Source of the DNA: Gemmatimonadota bacterium
Lineage (GTDB): Bacteria > Gemmatimonadota > Gemmatimonadetes > Longimicrobiales > Gaopeijiaceae
DNA length: 64,000 nucleotides
Assembly (NCBI GenBank): GCA_041390105.1
Contig: JAWKQO010000001.1
Location: 1,242,001-1,306,000 of the forward strand
Direction: 5' to 3'
In this document: piece after piece, positions 15,957-24,510 of the stretch
Layout of the letters: every line of letters begins with the position of its first letter
How positions within the stretch are numbered: the first letter of the stretch is position 1
The notes under the pieces: model-generated
Database searches by the model: none
What the model saw: only the letters and a program-made list of their open reading frames with translations
Told to the model about the DNA's origin: nothing
Made by a program: the position numbers and the translations under genes

Positions 15957-17507
15957 CTAGGAACCGGGCGCCCCGCAGGCAGGGGCCCAATCCAGCCGCA
16001 CCAGCAGCATCCCTTCCGGTCGATCCACGATCGTCACGGTGCCGGGGCAGCGCGCCTCCAGTTGGTTCAGGGTCTCTCCGTGCACCGCACCGCCCTGTTC
16101 CAGAAGCACGTGGTCGACTCCGGTGGCCCGCCACAGGCTCAACTGCTGGTCGGGGGAGCCCCACGAGGGCCACTCCTGCTGCAGGGGAAGGAAGCGCGCG
16201 CTCGGCACCGCCCGGCGTCCCGTGTAGAGGTGGATTGCGGGCCAGAGTTCCGGAGCCCCCACGACCGCCTCGGGCGGCGTGTGTTCCGCCACCGAGCGCA
16301 GCGCACGCGCGAGCACCTCGGCACGCTGCTCCAAGGAGCGGACCGGCCTTCTCAGCCCCAGGGCGTACGCGTGCAGGCCCACGGACGTGACCACCACACC
16401 CAGCGCGGCCGCGGCCAGCGCGACCCGCCAACCGGATCGTGCTGTACGGAGCAGAGATCCCGTGCCAAGGAGGAGGGCGGCCATCAGGAGGGGAGCCGCC
16501 GGGACCAACAGGCGAGCCGTCTGGAAAGGCCAGGCCCAGACCAGCAGGCCATAAACCAGGACGAACAGTCCTGCCGTCGGGCTCTTTCGTCCCACACGCA
16601 GCAGTCCCACCCCGACGGCGACCCAGAGGATCAGGGCCAGACCGCGCGCTCCAGCACCTTCGAGTCCGGGCAGAAGCAGCGCGGTGGCGTCGCGACCCAG
16701 GGAGCCCGCGTTGTTCCGCAGATAGGTCAGGTAGGCGTCGGGCGCCATCCGAACCTGCTCCACCCACCAGGGGCCGTAGCTCCCCAACAGGTCGCGGAGC
16801 CCGGGCTCCATGGCCGACGTCATCCGTCCGCTCGCCACCGCCCAGGGCACCATGACCAGGAGGCAACCCGCAGCGATGCCGAGTGACCTCCGGACGGCCC
16901 GTCGCACCAATAGTGCCCCGCACAGCGCCGCCGCCAGCGCGATCCCCACCGAGCGGGTGTGCACCGTGAGCGCAAACAGCAGAAGGAACGACAGCATTCC
17001 CTTCCACGATGCGCCGGTCCTCTCCAGTGGCCCCGCCGCGACGAACCCCAGCAGCAGGAGGACCAGAAACAGCGATTCAGACAGGGGGATGGCCGCCACG
17101 CTCCACAACGGGCCGGGCAGCAACGCCAGGAAGGCGACCACCGAGGCACGTTGGCCCTCGACCAGCCCACTGCGGGCCAACCAGATCGCCAATACCACGC
17201 CCGCGCAGGCGAGCAACACGACATTCAGCGCCGTCAGCGCGACGGCACTCTCCGGGAACGGCGGACCCAGACGCCACACCAGGGCGGTGAGCAACGGATA
17301 GACGGGTGGAAACTTCGCCGCGAAAACCCCGCCCGGGATGCCCGCATAGCGGAGCCCCTGCCCCTCCGCCAGCGACTTCCCGATCAGCAGGTAAACGCCG
17401 TCGTCGTTCCAGACCCCCGCCGGCAGGGGAACCCAGGTAAGGAATCCGATCCCGATCAGGGTGAGCCACAAGAGGGCGCGCGCGCGTCGCGACGGCAGGG
17501 GCGCCAA
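15957..17507 (-). CDS. GT39/ArnT-like polytopic glycosyltransferase
   Basis: 516 residues with roughly eleven hydrophobic helices. Near the N-terminus (about 33-40) VWNDDGVYL holds the acidic pair expected in the first periplasmic loop of GT-C enzymes, and KFPPVYPLLTALVW (about 65-78) matches the family's FPPxYP motif. A soluble periplasmic domain follows the helices. Acceptor unknown. It begins at TTG 17507, ten nt after the ornithine aminotransferase stop, so the two are probably cotranscribed. Confidence 0.75.
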   Translation of the reverse strand: MAPLPSRRARALLWLTLIGIGFLTWVPLPAGVWNDDGVYLLIGKSLAEGQGLRYAGIPGGVFAAKFPPVYPLLTALVWRLGPPFPESAVALTALNVVLLACAGVVLAIWLARSGLVEGQRASVVAFLALLPGPLWSVAAIPLSESLFLVLLLLGFVAAGPLERTGASWKGMLSFLLLFALTVHTRSVGIALAAALCGALLVRRAVRRSLGIAAGCLLVMVPWAVASGRMTSAMEPGLRDLLGSYGPWWVEQVRMAPDAYLTYLRNNAGSLGRDATALLLPGLEGAGARGLALILWVAVGVGLLRVGRKSPTAGLFVLVYGLLVWAWPFQTARLLVPAAPLLMAALLLGTGSLLRTARSGWRVALAAAALGVVVTSVGLHAYALGLRRPVRSLEQRAEVLARALRSVAEHTPPEAVVGAPELWPAIHLYTGRRAVPSARFLPLQQEWPSWGSPDQQLSLWRATGVDHVLLEQGGAVHGETLNQLEARCPGTVTIVDRPEGMLLVRLDWAPACGAPGS

Positions 17508-17517
17508 GGGCGTCGGA

Positions 17518-18726
17518 CTAGCCAGTCAGGACCGCCTCGATCTCGTCCGCCGCCCAGGAGAGCGTCTCACGATCGATGACCAAAGGAGGCGCGAAGCGGA
17601 TGACCGTGCCATGCGTCTCCTTGGCGAGGATGCCTCGCTCCTGCAGCGCTTCGCAGTAGGGACGGGCTCTTCCATCTACTTCCACACCGATCATCAACCC
17701 GCGCCCGCGCACATCCTTGATCTGTGGGGCGGCGATCGAGCGCAGCCGCTCCTTCAACCACTCCCCTTCCCGCGCGGCGCGCGCCGGCAGCTCCTCGTCG
17801 ACGATCACCTGCAGTGCGGCCCGGGCGATGGCTGCACCCAGGGGATTGCCCCCGAAGGTGGAGCCGTGATCGCCCGGCCGGAAGACATCCATGAGGTCGT
17901 CATCCGCCAACACCGCCGACACGGGATACACGCCGCCGGAGAGCGCTTTGCCGATCATCACCACGTCGGGCCGCACGTCCTCCCAATCGCTGCAGAAGAG
18001 GCGGCCACAGCGACCGAGACCTGTCTGGATCTCATCTGCCATGAACGCGACGTTGTGTTTCCGGCAGAGCTCGCTCGCGGCGCGCAGGTACCCATCCGGC
18101 GGCACCACGACCCCCCCTTCGCCCTGGATGGGCTCGACCAGGAAGCCCACCGTATTCGGACCGATCGCCGAAGCCAGCGCGTCCAGATCGCCGTACGGCA
18201 CCAGCGTGAACCCCGGAGTGAACGGTCCGAAGCCCTGCTTGTAGGCCGGCTCCGACGAGAAGGAGATGACGGTGGTGGTACGACCCGCGAAGTTGCCCAC
18301 GCACGCGATGATCTCCGCCTTGCCCTCGGGGACTCCGCGAACGGTGTAGCCCCACTTGCGGACCATCTTGATCGCGGTCTCGACGGCTTCTGCGCCGGTG
18401 TTCATGGGCAGGGCGCGCGCGTACCCCGTCAGCGTGCACAACTCGTGCAGGAAGGGCCCCATCTGGTCGTTGTGGAACGCTCTCGACGTGAGCGTGATCC
18501 GCCCCAGCTGCTCGACCGCCGCGGCCAGGATGCGAGGGTGCCGGTGACCCTGGTTCACCGCCGAATAGGCGCTGAGCATATCCAGGTACTTCCGGCCCTC
18601 GACGTCCCAGACCCAGACGCCTTCACCCCGCTCCAGGACCACGGGTAGAGGCGCATAGTTGTGGGCGCTGTACCGCTCGACTTCCTCGAGGAATCGGGCG
18701 GTACGCGCGAGCGTCGCTTCCGTCAT
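17518..18726 (-). CDS. rocD: ornithine aminotransferase
   Basis: PLP enzyme: ornithine + 2-oxoglutarate to glutamate-5-semialdehyde + glutamate. 402 residues, class III aminotransferase. PLP lysine Lys260 in VMIGKALSGG, with FMADEIQTGLGR before it and the N-terminal SAHNYAPLPVVLERGEG that characterises OATs (YSAHNY). GGGGGAAGG lies just before ATG 18726. No other arginine-catabolism genes adjoin it, but speA and speB occur elsewhere in the window. Confidence 0.92.
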   Translation of the reverse strand: MTEATLARTARFLEEVERYSAHNYAPLPVVLERGEGVWVWDVEGRKYLDMLSAYSAVNQGHRHPRILAAAVEQLGRITLTSRAFHNDQMGPFLHELCTLTGYARALPMNTGAEAVETAIKMVRKWGYTVRGVPEGKAEIIACVGNFAGRTTTVISFSSEPAYKQGFGPFTPGFTLVPYGDLDALASAIGPNTVGFLVEPIQGEGGVVVPPDGYLRAASELCRKHNVAFMADEIQTGLGRCGRLFCSDWEDVRPDVVMIGKALSGGVYPVSAVLADDDLMDVFRPGDHGSTFGGNPLGAAIARAALQVIVDEELPARAAREGEWLKERLRSIAAPQIKDVRGRGLMIGVEVDGRARPYCEALQERGILAKETHGTVIRFAPPLVIDRETLSWAADEIEAVLTG

Positions 18727-18770
18727 CCTTCCCCCCCAGGGGAATCCGGCCGCCGGGCCGGTCCACCCCC

Positions 18771-18812
18771 GAAAAAAACGGCCCGCCCGGACCCAGGGAG
18801 GATCCGGGCGGC
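18771..18812 (-). terminator. Rho-independent terminator of the nitrilase gene
   Basis: On the minus strand a GCCGCCCGGA/TCCGGGCGGGC stem with an 11-nt loop is followed by CCG and a run of seven T (plus strand gaaaaaaac at 18771-18779). It is the most typical intrinsic terminator in the window, placed 60 nt after the nitrilase stop and before rocD. Confidence 0.85.
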
Positions 18813-18872
18813 AGCGGTTTCCGTCCGACGTAATCTAGCAGGTCGCAGAAGCCGGGGGTACCCCGAGCCCCC

Positions 18873-19841
18873 CTACTGCGCGTCTCGAGTGAAGGCCACG
18901 GGCAAGCGGGGACGCTCGTCGACGTGCAGTTGGAAGACGTCGGGCCGTGCGTAGTGTCCCACCACGTCGAAGTCGAACTTGGCGCGTCCCACCTCCGCCA
19001 TGTCGAGCTCCGCCGTGAGGATCCCCGCTTCCCCCAGCAAGGGTCCGGCGAGAACCTCCCCGTGCGGAGAAACGATCACCGAGCCCCCTGGGCAGAGCAG
19101 CTCGGGTCGGCCGCTCAACTCTGCTTCGATCTCGGGATCTCCCGCTGGATAGTGGGAGCGGGTGACGAACTGGTTGCAACCCAGGACGAAACAGCGCCCC
19201 TCCACGGCGATGTGTCGCATGGTGGCCTGCCAACGATCACGCGCATCGGCCGTGGGGGCGAGATAGATCTCCACGCCCTTCGCATACATCGCGGTGCGCG
19301 CCAGCGGCATGTAGTTCTCCCAGCAGATCAGCCCCCCCACGCGCGCCTCGGGCATCTGCACCACGGGAAGCGTGCTTCCGTCGCCCTCTCCCCAGATGTA
19401 GCGTTCAGCTGCGGTGGGCTTGAGCTTGCGATGCTTGGCCAACAACGTCCCGTCCGGCCCGAAGTAGAGCAGCGTGCAGAACAGCGTACCCGCGCTGAAC
19501 TCCGTATCGCGCTCCACCACCCCCACCGCGACGTAGGCGGAAGCCTCCCGGGCGGCTTCGCCCAGGGCCTCCGTCGCAGGGCCGGGCACGGCGACGGCGT
19601 TGGCGCGGTAGCGCGCCCAAAGACTGCGGCCGCCTTCGGTTCGTCCACCCACGGCCGTGCCGAAGTCGAGTCCCCAGGGATAGCCACCCACGTACGCTTC
19701 CGGAAGGAGGATCAGCCGGGGCTTGGACGCGGCTGCTCGGCGAATCGATTCGCAGGCTGCTTCCACGGAACGTTTCACATCGAAGAACACGGCTTCGGGC
19801 TGGACGACCGCAACACGTACGCAGGGCTCGGACGGGGTCAA
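18873..19841 (-). CDS. nitrilase (carbon-nitrogen hydrolase)
   Basis: Hydrolyses nitriles to carboxylate and ammonia. 322 residues. Triad Glu48 (LLPEAYVGGYPWG), Lys139 (KHRKLKPTAAER) and Cys173 (LICWENYMPLAR); the stretch IYLAPTADARDRWQATMRHIA is characteristic of true nitrilases (branch 1) rather than amidases. Start is TTG 19841; no ATG or GTG lies close. The gene follows the M28-like lipoprotein by 39 nt, same strand. The natural substrate cannot be told. Confidence 0.88.
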   Translation of the reverse strand: MTPSEPCVRVAVVQPEAVFFDVKRSVEAACESIRRAAASKPRLILLPEAYVGGYPWGLDFGTAVGGRTEGGRSLWARYRANAVAVPGPATEALGEAAREASAYVAVGVVERDTEFSAGTLFCTLLYFGPDGTLLAKHRKLKPTAAERYIWGEGDGSTLPVVQMPEARVGGLICWENYMPLARTAMYAKGVEIYLAPTADARDRWQATMRHIAVEGRCFVLGCNQFVTRSHYPAGDPEIEAELSGRPELLCPGGSVIVSPHGEVLAGPLLGEAGILTAELDMAEVGRAKFDFDVVGHYARPDVFQLHVDERPRLPVAFTRDAQ

Positions 19842-19880
19842 GCGGAGGACTCCGGGTTGAAGGACATCGGGACGCGGGGC

Positions 19881-20822
19881 TCAGCCACCGCGGTAGATCC
19901 ACTCCGCCATCACCTCTCCCACCATCTCCAGCGTGCTCGCGCTCACATGGTCGACCTGGTCTTGCGGAGTGTGCCAGTAGCTGTTTCGCGGTCCGTAGTC
20001 GAAGTCGATGATGTCGATGGTACGGATTCCCTTTTGCAGTAACGGCACGTGGTCGTCCGTGATGCGCGGACCTACGCGCGTGGGAAACCAGCGCTCGTAG
20101 CCGAGATCGCGCGCGACGTTCCACACGCGCAGCGCGAGGTCGCGTGCGGCGTCGGCGGAGTACCCCTCGATCGGGAACTCCGGGTCCGCGTCGCCAACCA
20201 TGTCGAGCAACACAGCGTAGACCGGAAACTGGTCCGCCGTGAGTTGTCTAGCGAATTCGCGGGAACCGAAGAACATGTCGTCGGTGCCCGGGCCGTAGTC
20301 CTCCCCGTCTACGAAAAGGAGGTCGACGCCCACCGGCGGAGGCTGCTGCAGAAACAGCGTCGCCAGTTCCAGGAGGATGGCGGTTCCCGAGGCCCCGTCG
20401 TTGGCGCCTGGCACCGGGATGTCGCGCTGGGCAGCGTCACTGGCCTGGTCGGAGCGCGGACGCGTGTCCCAATGCGTGAGCAGCAGCAGGCGGCGGGGCG
20501 CCTCCGGATTGAACCGGACCCACACGTTCGTCAGCGCCAGCGGCTCTCCCTGGGTCGTGACGACATCGAAGCGCTGCAGGGCGACGGTCCCCGCTCGCGT
20601 CGCCAACTCCGTGCTCAACCAGTCCAGCGTCTGACTGTGACCCGGAGACCCAGGGATACGGGGTCCGAAGTCCAGCTGGCGTTGGAGGTGCTGGAACGCC
20701 CGCTCCCCCGAGAATTGGGGGCGCTCCACCCGGGAGCCCGCCGGCGCGGCCCCGTCGCACGCTGCGCAGGCCGCCAACAGCAGCGTCCACGACCATCCCC
20801 TCACCCGCCTCGGTCCGTTCAC
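19881..20822 (-). CDS. M28-family lipoprotein, glutaminyl-peptide cyclotransferase-like
   Basis: 313 residues from GTG 20822, with GGGAG eight nt upstream. The N-terminus is a lipoprotein signal (LLLAACAAC, lipidated Cys19 or Cys22). The M28 zinc site is visible: THWDTRP (His117/Asp119), GANDGASG (Asp142), DGEDYG (Glu174) and YWHTPQD (His284). This pattern, with the single-zinc spacing, resembles bacterial and animal glutaminyl cyclases, which form N-terminal pyroglutamate; an aminopeptidase is the alternative. Located in the periplasm or on the outer membrane. Confidence 0.82.
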   Translation of the reverse strand: MNGPRRVRGWSWTLLLAACAACDGAAPAGSRVERPQFSGERAFQHLQRQLDFGPRIPGSPGHSQTLDWLSTELATRAGTVALQRFDVVTTQGEPLALTNVWVRFNPEAPRRLLLLTHWDTRPRSDQASDAAQRDIPVPGANDGASGTAILLELATLFLQQPPPVGVDLLFVDGEDYGPGTDDMFFGSREFARQLTADQFPVYAVLLDMVGDADPEFPIEGYSADAARDLALRVWNVARDLGYERWFPTRVGPRITDDHVPLLQKGIRTIDIIDFDYGPRNSYWHTPQDQVDHVSASTLEMVGEVMAEWIYRGG

Positions 20823-21034
20823 CCCGTCTCCCTGGCCCTCATTCGGTTCCGCGTCCTCCGGTCCGAGGCGCTGCAGCAAGATGGCCTGATCCGCCGACGA
20901 TCGTCGAGGCCTTGCGCTCCAGGGGGAATGGGCCGAACTCCCCTGAGGCCGGTGGGTTGGCGAAAGACGCCCACCCCCGCACCGTAGGAGCGACTAGGAG
21001 CCCCCGCAACGAGCTTCGTTCGCAGGAGGTCTTG

Positions 21035-21934
21035 ATGGGAGACCAACCACGTCGGTCGGGCCGACCTCGGGGCCGGTGGTGCGCCGCGGCGCGCGGGCGA
21101 TGGGGTGTGCGCGTGGGCTCGGTCGCAGCGCTCCTCCTGGGAGCCCTCGCGCTTGGTTCCGAACCCGGCGCTGCCCAGCGGATCGAGGGGCGACTGGTGG
21201 ACGCCGCCACCGGCAACGGAATCGCCGATGGAACGCTGTCGGTGCTCAACGAGGAAGGCCATGCGCGATTCTCGGTGGGCACCGACTCCACCGGGTGGTT
21301 CGTCCTCCCCCTCCCACGCTCGGGGGAGACGCTCCTCCGGGCCGAGGCGCTGGGCTACCAGACGTGGGACTCCGAGCCCATCGCGGTCGACTGGGACGAG
21401 GCCCTCGAAGTGACGATCACGCTCTCGGTACGCGCCCTCGAGCTCGATCCCCTGGTGGTGACCGCCCGCCGTCAGGATGTACACCGGGCGTTCCGCGACT
21501 TCTACCGCCGCAGCGCGCACATCGAGCGCACCGGCTTCGGCAGAGTGCTGGACAAGGAAACGTTGGAGAAGTCGTGGGTCCTCTCCCACCGGCTGCGTGA
21601 GATCCCGGGGCTGCGCTATTCGACCGCGCCGGACGGCACACTTCGGCTGGGGCGCCACGGCTGTCCCGGCGGTGCCTTCCTCAACGGGATGTACGTGGGC
21701 AACCCCGACCTGGACGAGCTCGTGTTCGCCACGGATCTCGAGGGCGTCGAGATCTATCGCAGCGAAGCGGAGGTGCCCCCGGAGCTCGGCGCGGGAGGCG
21801 GGGAGGCCCTTTGCACGGTGGTGGCGCTGTGGACTCGGGCGGATCCCACCTCGTCATCCGGGCGCGGAGCCTGGTTCCGGTGGGGACTACTCGGTGCGCT
21901 GGTGGGCGGCTTCGCGGCGCTGGTGGCAGGTTGA
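21035..21934 (+). CDS. secreted CarboxypepD_reg + TonB-plug-like protein, paralogue A
   Basis: 299 residues. A perfect AGGAGG (21024-21029) sits five nt before ATG. Signal peptide to about 48; CarboxypepD_reg-like beta-sandwich 49-140 (IEGRLVDAATG ... LVVTARR); a linker with FYRR and TGFGR (156-170); then a plug-like part (VLSHRLREIPGL, GGAFLNG, TDLEGVEIYR, VVALWTR). Cys210 and Cys260 flank that part. A hydrophobic glycine-rich tail (282-298, GLLGALVGGF) ends the protein where a TonB receptor would continue into its barrel. Paralogues B and C follow with overlapping starts. Function unknown. Confidence 0.75.
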   Translation: MGDQPRRSGRPRGRWCAAARGRWGVRVGSVAALLLGALALGSEPGAAQRIEGRLVDAATGNGIADGTLSVLNEEGHARFSVGTDSTGWFVLPLPRSGETLLRAEALGYQTWDSEPIAVDWDEALEVTITLSVRALELDPLVVTARRQDVHRAFRDFYRRSAHIERTGFGRVLDKETLEKSWVLSHRLREIPGLRYSTAPDGTLRLGRHGCPGGAFLNGMYVGNPDLDELVFATDLEGVEIYRSEAEVPPELGAGGGEALCTVVALWTRADPTSSSGRGAWFRWGLLGALVGGFAALVAG

Positions 21935-22800
21935 TGGCGTCCCGCCCGCCCCGCCGAGGGCGCCGCCGCGCCTTCGCGCTCGCGCCCATCCTGCTGTGGG
22001 CATCGGCCCTTTGGCTTCGAGCGCCCGGTCCCCTGGCCGGCCAGGCCATCTCCGGCCAGGTCAGCGAACGCGCCAGCGGACGAGCGGTGGCAGGTGCGGA
22101 CGTGGCGCTCCTACAGGAGGACGACGCCACCAGCGCGAGGGTCACCACCGACGCCGAGGGCCGGTTCTACCTTCCGCTTCCCAGGTCCGGCACCCATTCG
22201 CTCCTCATCGAGGCGCTGGGATACGCACCGGCCCGGACGGAACCCATCCACGTGGACGTCGGTGAACGCGTGGAGATCGTGGTGGCGCTCTCGGTCGACG
22301 CGATCGAGCTCACGCCGGTCGTGGTCACGGCCCGTCGCACGAACACGCGGACCCTTCGCGACTTCGAGCGACGTCGCCGGACCGGGGAAGCGTCTGGCTT
22401 CGGCGTCTTCCTCGCCCGCGAGGAGTTGGACCGCACCTTCGACCTGGCGACGCCGCTCACAGCGGTCGTGGGGCTGCCCCGCACCTATGACGGCGCCGGC
22501 GACCTGCACGTGGGAAGCAGTGTCTGCCCGGGCGCGGTGTTCCTCGACGGGATCCTGGTCGGCAACCCCGGACTCAATCAGTTCGTGCTGCCCACGGATC
22601 TCGAGGGCGTGGAGGTCTACCGACGGCGCAGCGAGATCCCCATCGACCTCCGCCACCAGATCGGAGACGACAACCTTTGCTCCGCCGTCGTGTTGTGGAC
22701 GCGGCAGGGACAGGTGACGCGGGGAGGACGGGCCTGGCTGCGCTTCGGACTCCTGGGCGCCCTGGTCGGTGGCTTCCTGATCCTGGTCGTGGGCGGGTGA
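21934..22800 (+). CDS. secreted CarboxypepD_reg + TonB-plug-like protein, paralogue B
   Basis: 288 residues; ATG shares its A with the TGA stop of paralogue A. Same architecture: basic signal peptide to about 37, beta-sandwich 38-134 ending VVVTARR, FERRR and SGFGVF (144-159), plug-like segment with FLDG, TDLEGVEVYR and VVLWTR, conserved Cys198 and Cys249, and C-terminal GLLGALVGGF tail. The region equivalent to VPGL of A and C reads VVGLPRTYD, the least conserved stretch. Coupled to both neighbours, so the three are made together. Confidence 0.75.
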   Translation: MASRPPRRGRRRAFALAPILLWASALWLRAPGPLAGQAISGQVSERASGRAVAGADVALLQEDDATSARVTTDAEGRFYLPLPRSGTHSLLIEALGYAPARTEPIHVDVGERVEIVVALSVDAIELTPVVVTARRTNTRTLRDFERRRRTGEASGFGVFLAREELDRTFDLATPLTAVVGLPRTYDGAGDLHVGSSVCPGAVFLDGILVGNPGLNQFVLPTDLEGVEVYRRRSEIPIDLRHQIGDDNLCSAVVLWTRQGQVTRGGRAWLRFGLLGALVGGFLILVVGG

Positions 22801-23627
22801 GCGCTCCCGCTTCCCGGATCGTCGCCGTGCTGGGCAGCGCTCTGCTGTTCGGTTGGGCCGTCCCCGCGGCCGGGGCCGGCCAGGTCGTGTCCGGGCACGT
22901 ACGGGACGGCAGCACCGGCGAGTACATCGCCGATGCCACGGTGACGTTGATACGCGAGGACAGCGTTGCAGGTCTGTCCGTGGCCACGGGACCAGACGGG
23001 TACTTCCAGCTGCCGCTCCCCCGCCCCGACACCGTGCGCGTTCGGTTCGCCGCGCTCGGCTATGCCTCCTATACCAGTGAGCCACTGGCCGTCGCCACGC
23101 GCGAGATCGTGGAGGTCGAGGTTCGTCTCGCCGTGGACGCGCTCGAGCTGCCGCCGCTGGTGGTGGAGGCGCGTCGGCAGGACCGGCGCCGGCGCGCACT
23201 GCGGGAGTTCTATCGCCGCTACGACTCCGGTCAACGCACGGGGTTCGGAGTGTTCTTCACGAGGGAGGATCTGGAGGATGTGTCCTTCCTCTCCCATGAG
23301 TTCGTGAAGGTCCCGGGCCTGCGGTATCGGTACGGCCCGGAGGGGATGACCCTCGGGTCACGCATGTGTGGCGCGACCGTGTACTTGAACGGACTTCCCG
23401 TCGGATCCTCCGCCGTCGACGAGATCTGGCCGGAGGACCTGGAGGCCATCGAGATCTACCGGCGGGAATCCGAGATCCCGATCGATCTCAAACGACCCGG
23501 GAGTTGCACGGTGGTCGCGATGTGGACGCGCATCGGCACCGAGTCCTCCGGAGGACGCTACTGGCTGCGCATGGGACTGCTCGGCGCCCTGGTAGGCGGC
23601 TTCGTGGTCCTGGTCGCGGGGAACTGA
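22797..23627 (+). CDS. secreted CarboxypepD_reg + TonB-plug-like protein, paralogue C
   Basis: 276 residues; GTG start overlaps the stop of paralogue B (GTGA). Signal peptide to ~27, beta-sandwich 30-127, FYRRY and TGFGVFFTREDLE (138-160), SFLSHEFVKVPGLRYR, VYLNGLPVG, PEDLEAIEIYR, VVAMWTR, with Cys191 and Cys237. It ends in the same GLLGALVGGF tail. The middle and tail segments match the plug of TonB-dependent receptors (DI-x-x-IEVY type motif) without any barrel. It is convergent with the FAH-like gene 11 nt away. Confidence 0.75.
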   Translation: MSAPASRIVAVLGSALLFGWAVPAAGAGQVVSGHVRDGSTGEYIADATVTLIREDSVAGLSVATGPDGYFQLPLPRPDTVRVRFAALGYASYTSEPLAVATREIVEVEVRLAVDALELPPLVVEARRQDRRRRALREFYRRYDSGQRTGFGVFFTREDLEDVSFLSHEFVKVPGLRYRYGPEGMTLGSRMCGATVYLNGLPVGSSAVDEIWPEDLEAIEIYRRESEIPIDLKRPGSCTVVAMWTRIGTESSGGRYWLRMGLLGALVGGFVVLVAGN

Positions 23628-23638
23628 CGCGCTCCTCT

Positions 23639-24496
23639 TCAGTGCGCTCCTGGCCTCCGGTCCGCCACGACCCGGTTCCGGATGACGCCCACACCTTCGA
23701 CCTCGACCTCGATCACGTCGCCCGGTTTCACTGCCTGCGTGCTTCCCGGCGTGCCTGTGAAGATCAGGTCCCCCGGTTCCAGCGTGACATAGCGGCTGAC
23801 GTAACTCACGATGGTCGGCACGTCGAAGATCAGGTCGACGGTTCGCTGATGTTGCCGCACCTCTCCGTTCACGCGCGTCTCCACCAACAGGTCGTCGTAG
23901 TTCAAGCCCGTGACCAACATCGGGCCCACGGGACCGAACCCGTCCGAGGCCTTCGCCCGCAGCCACTGGAGGTCGTTGGCCTGCCAGTCGCGCTCGCTGA
24001 CGTCGTTTCCTGCCATCGCCCCCAGGATGTGTTCGTAGGCGTCCTCAGGAGCGATGTGGCTGGCCCGCTTGCCGATGACCAGCACCATCTCCCCTTCGTA
24101 GTGCAGGTTGCCGGCATCGGCCGGGTAGACGATGTCCGCGCTGGGCCCGCTGATCGAGCTGGGGTACTTGGCGAAAAGCCCTGGATAGGTGGCTCCAGGG
24201 CGCTCGCCCAGATGGCTCTTGTAGTTGAGCCCCACGGCGATGACCTTGCCGGGCACCACCGGCGCCAGCAGCTGCACCTCAGAGAGGGCGTGCGAGCGTC
24301 CCGTTCGCCGCGGGTTGGAAAAGTAGTCCCCGGAGAGCTCCTGGACGCGGTCGCCTTCGACGATGCCGTAGGCCACGCCGGCCGAAGTTTCGAAGCGCAC
24401 ATAGCGCGTGACCGCCTGCGCACGGAGCACGAGGGGCATCGCCAGGGCCAGTAGCGCGGTACCCAGCAACGGAACAGCTCTCGGAACGAGCGACAT
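23639..24496 (-). CDS. fumarylacetoacetate hydrolase-family protein with signal peptide
   Basis: 285 residues. The FAH fold has its metal ligands: HYEGEMVLVIG (Glu134, Glu136) and AGNDVSERDWQ (Asp165), with SDGFGPVGP and GDLIFTGTPGST also typical; such enzymes act as C-C hydrolases, decarboxylases or tautomerases on oxo-acids. The oddity is a clear Sec signal (LLGTALLALAMPLVLRAQA, residues ~10-28): the family is normally cytosolic. ATG 24496 has GAGAGG a few bases upstream. Follows the TMTC-like gene by 14 nt on the same strand. Confidence 0.85.
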   Translation of the reverse strand: MSLVPRAVPLLGTALLALAMPLVLRAQAVTRYVRFETSAGVAYGIVEGDRVQELSGDYFSNPRRTGRSHALSEVQLLAPVVPGKVIAVGLNYKSHLGERPGATYPGLFAKYPSSISGPSADIVYPADAGNLHYEGEMVLVIGKRASHIAPEDAYEHILGAMAGNDVSERDWQANDLQWLRAKASDGFGPVGPMLVTGLNYDDLLVETRVNGEVRQHQRTVDLIFDVPTIVSYVSRYVTLEPGDLIFTGTPGSTQAVKPGDVIEVEVEGVGVIRNRVVADRRPGAH

Positions 24497-24510
24497 CGGG
24501 GCCTCTCGGG

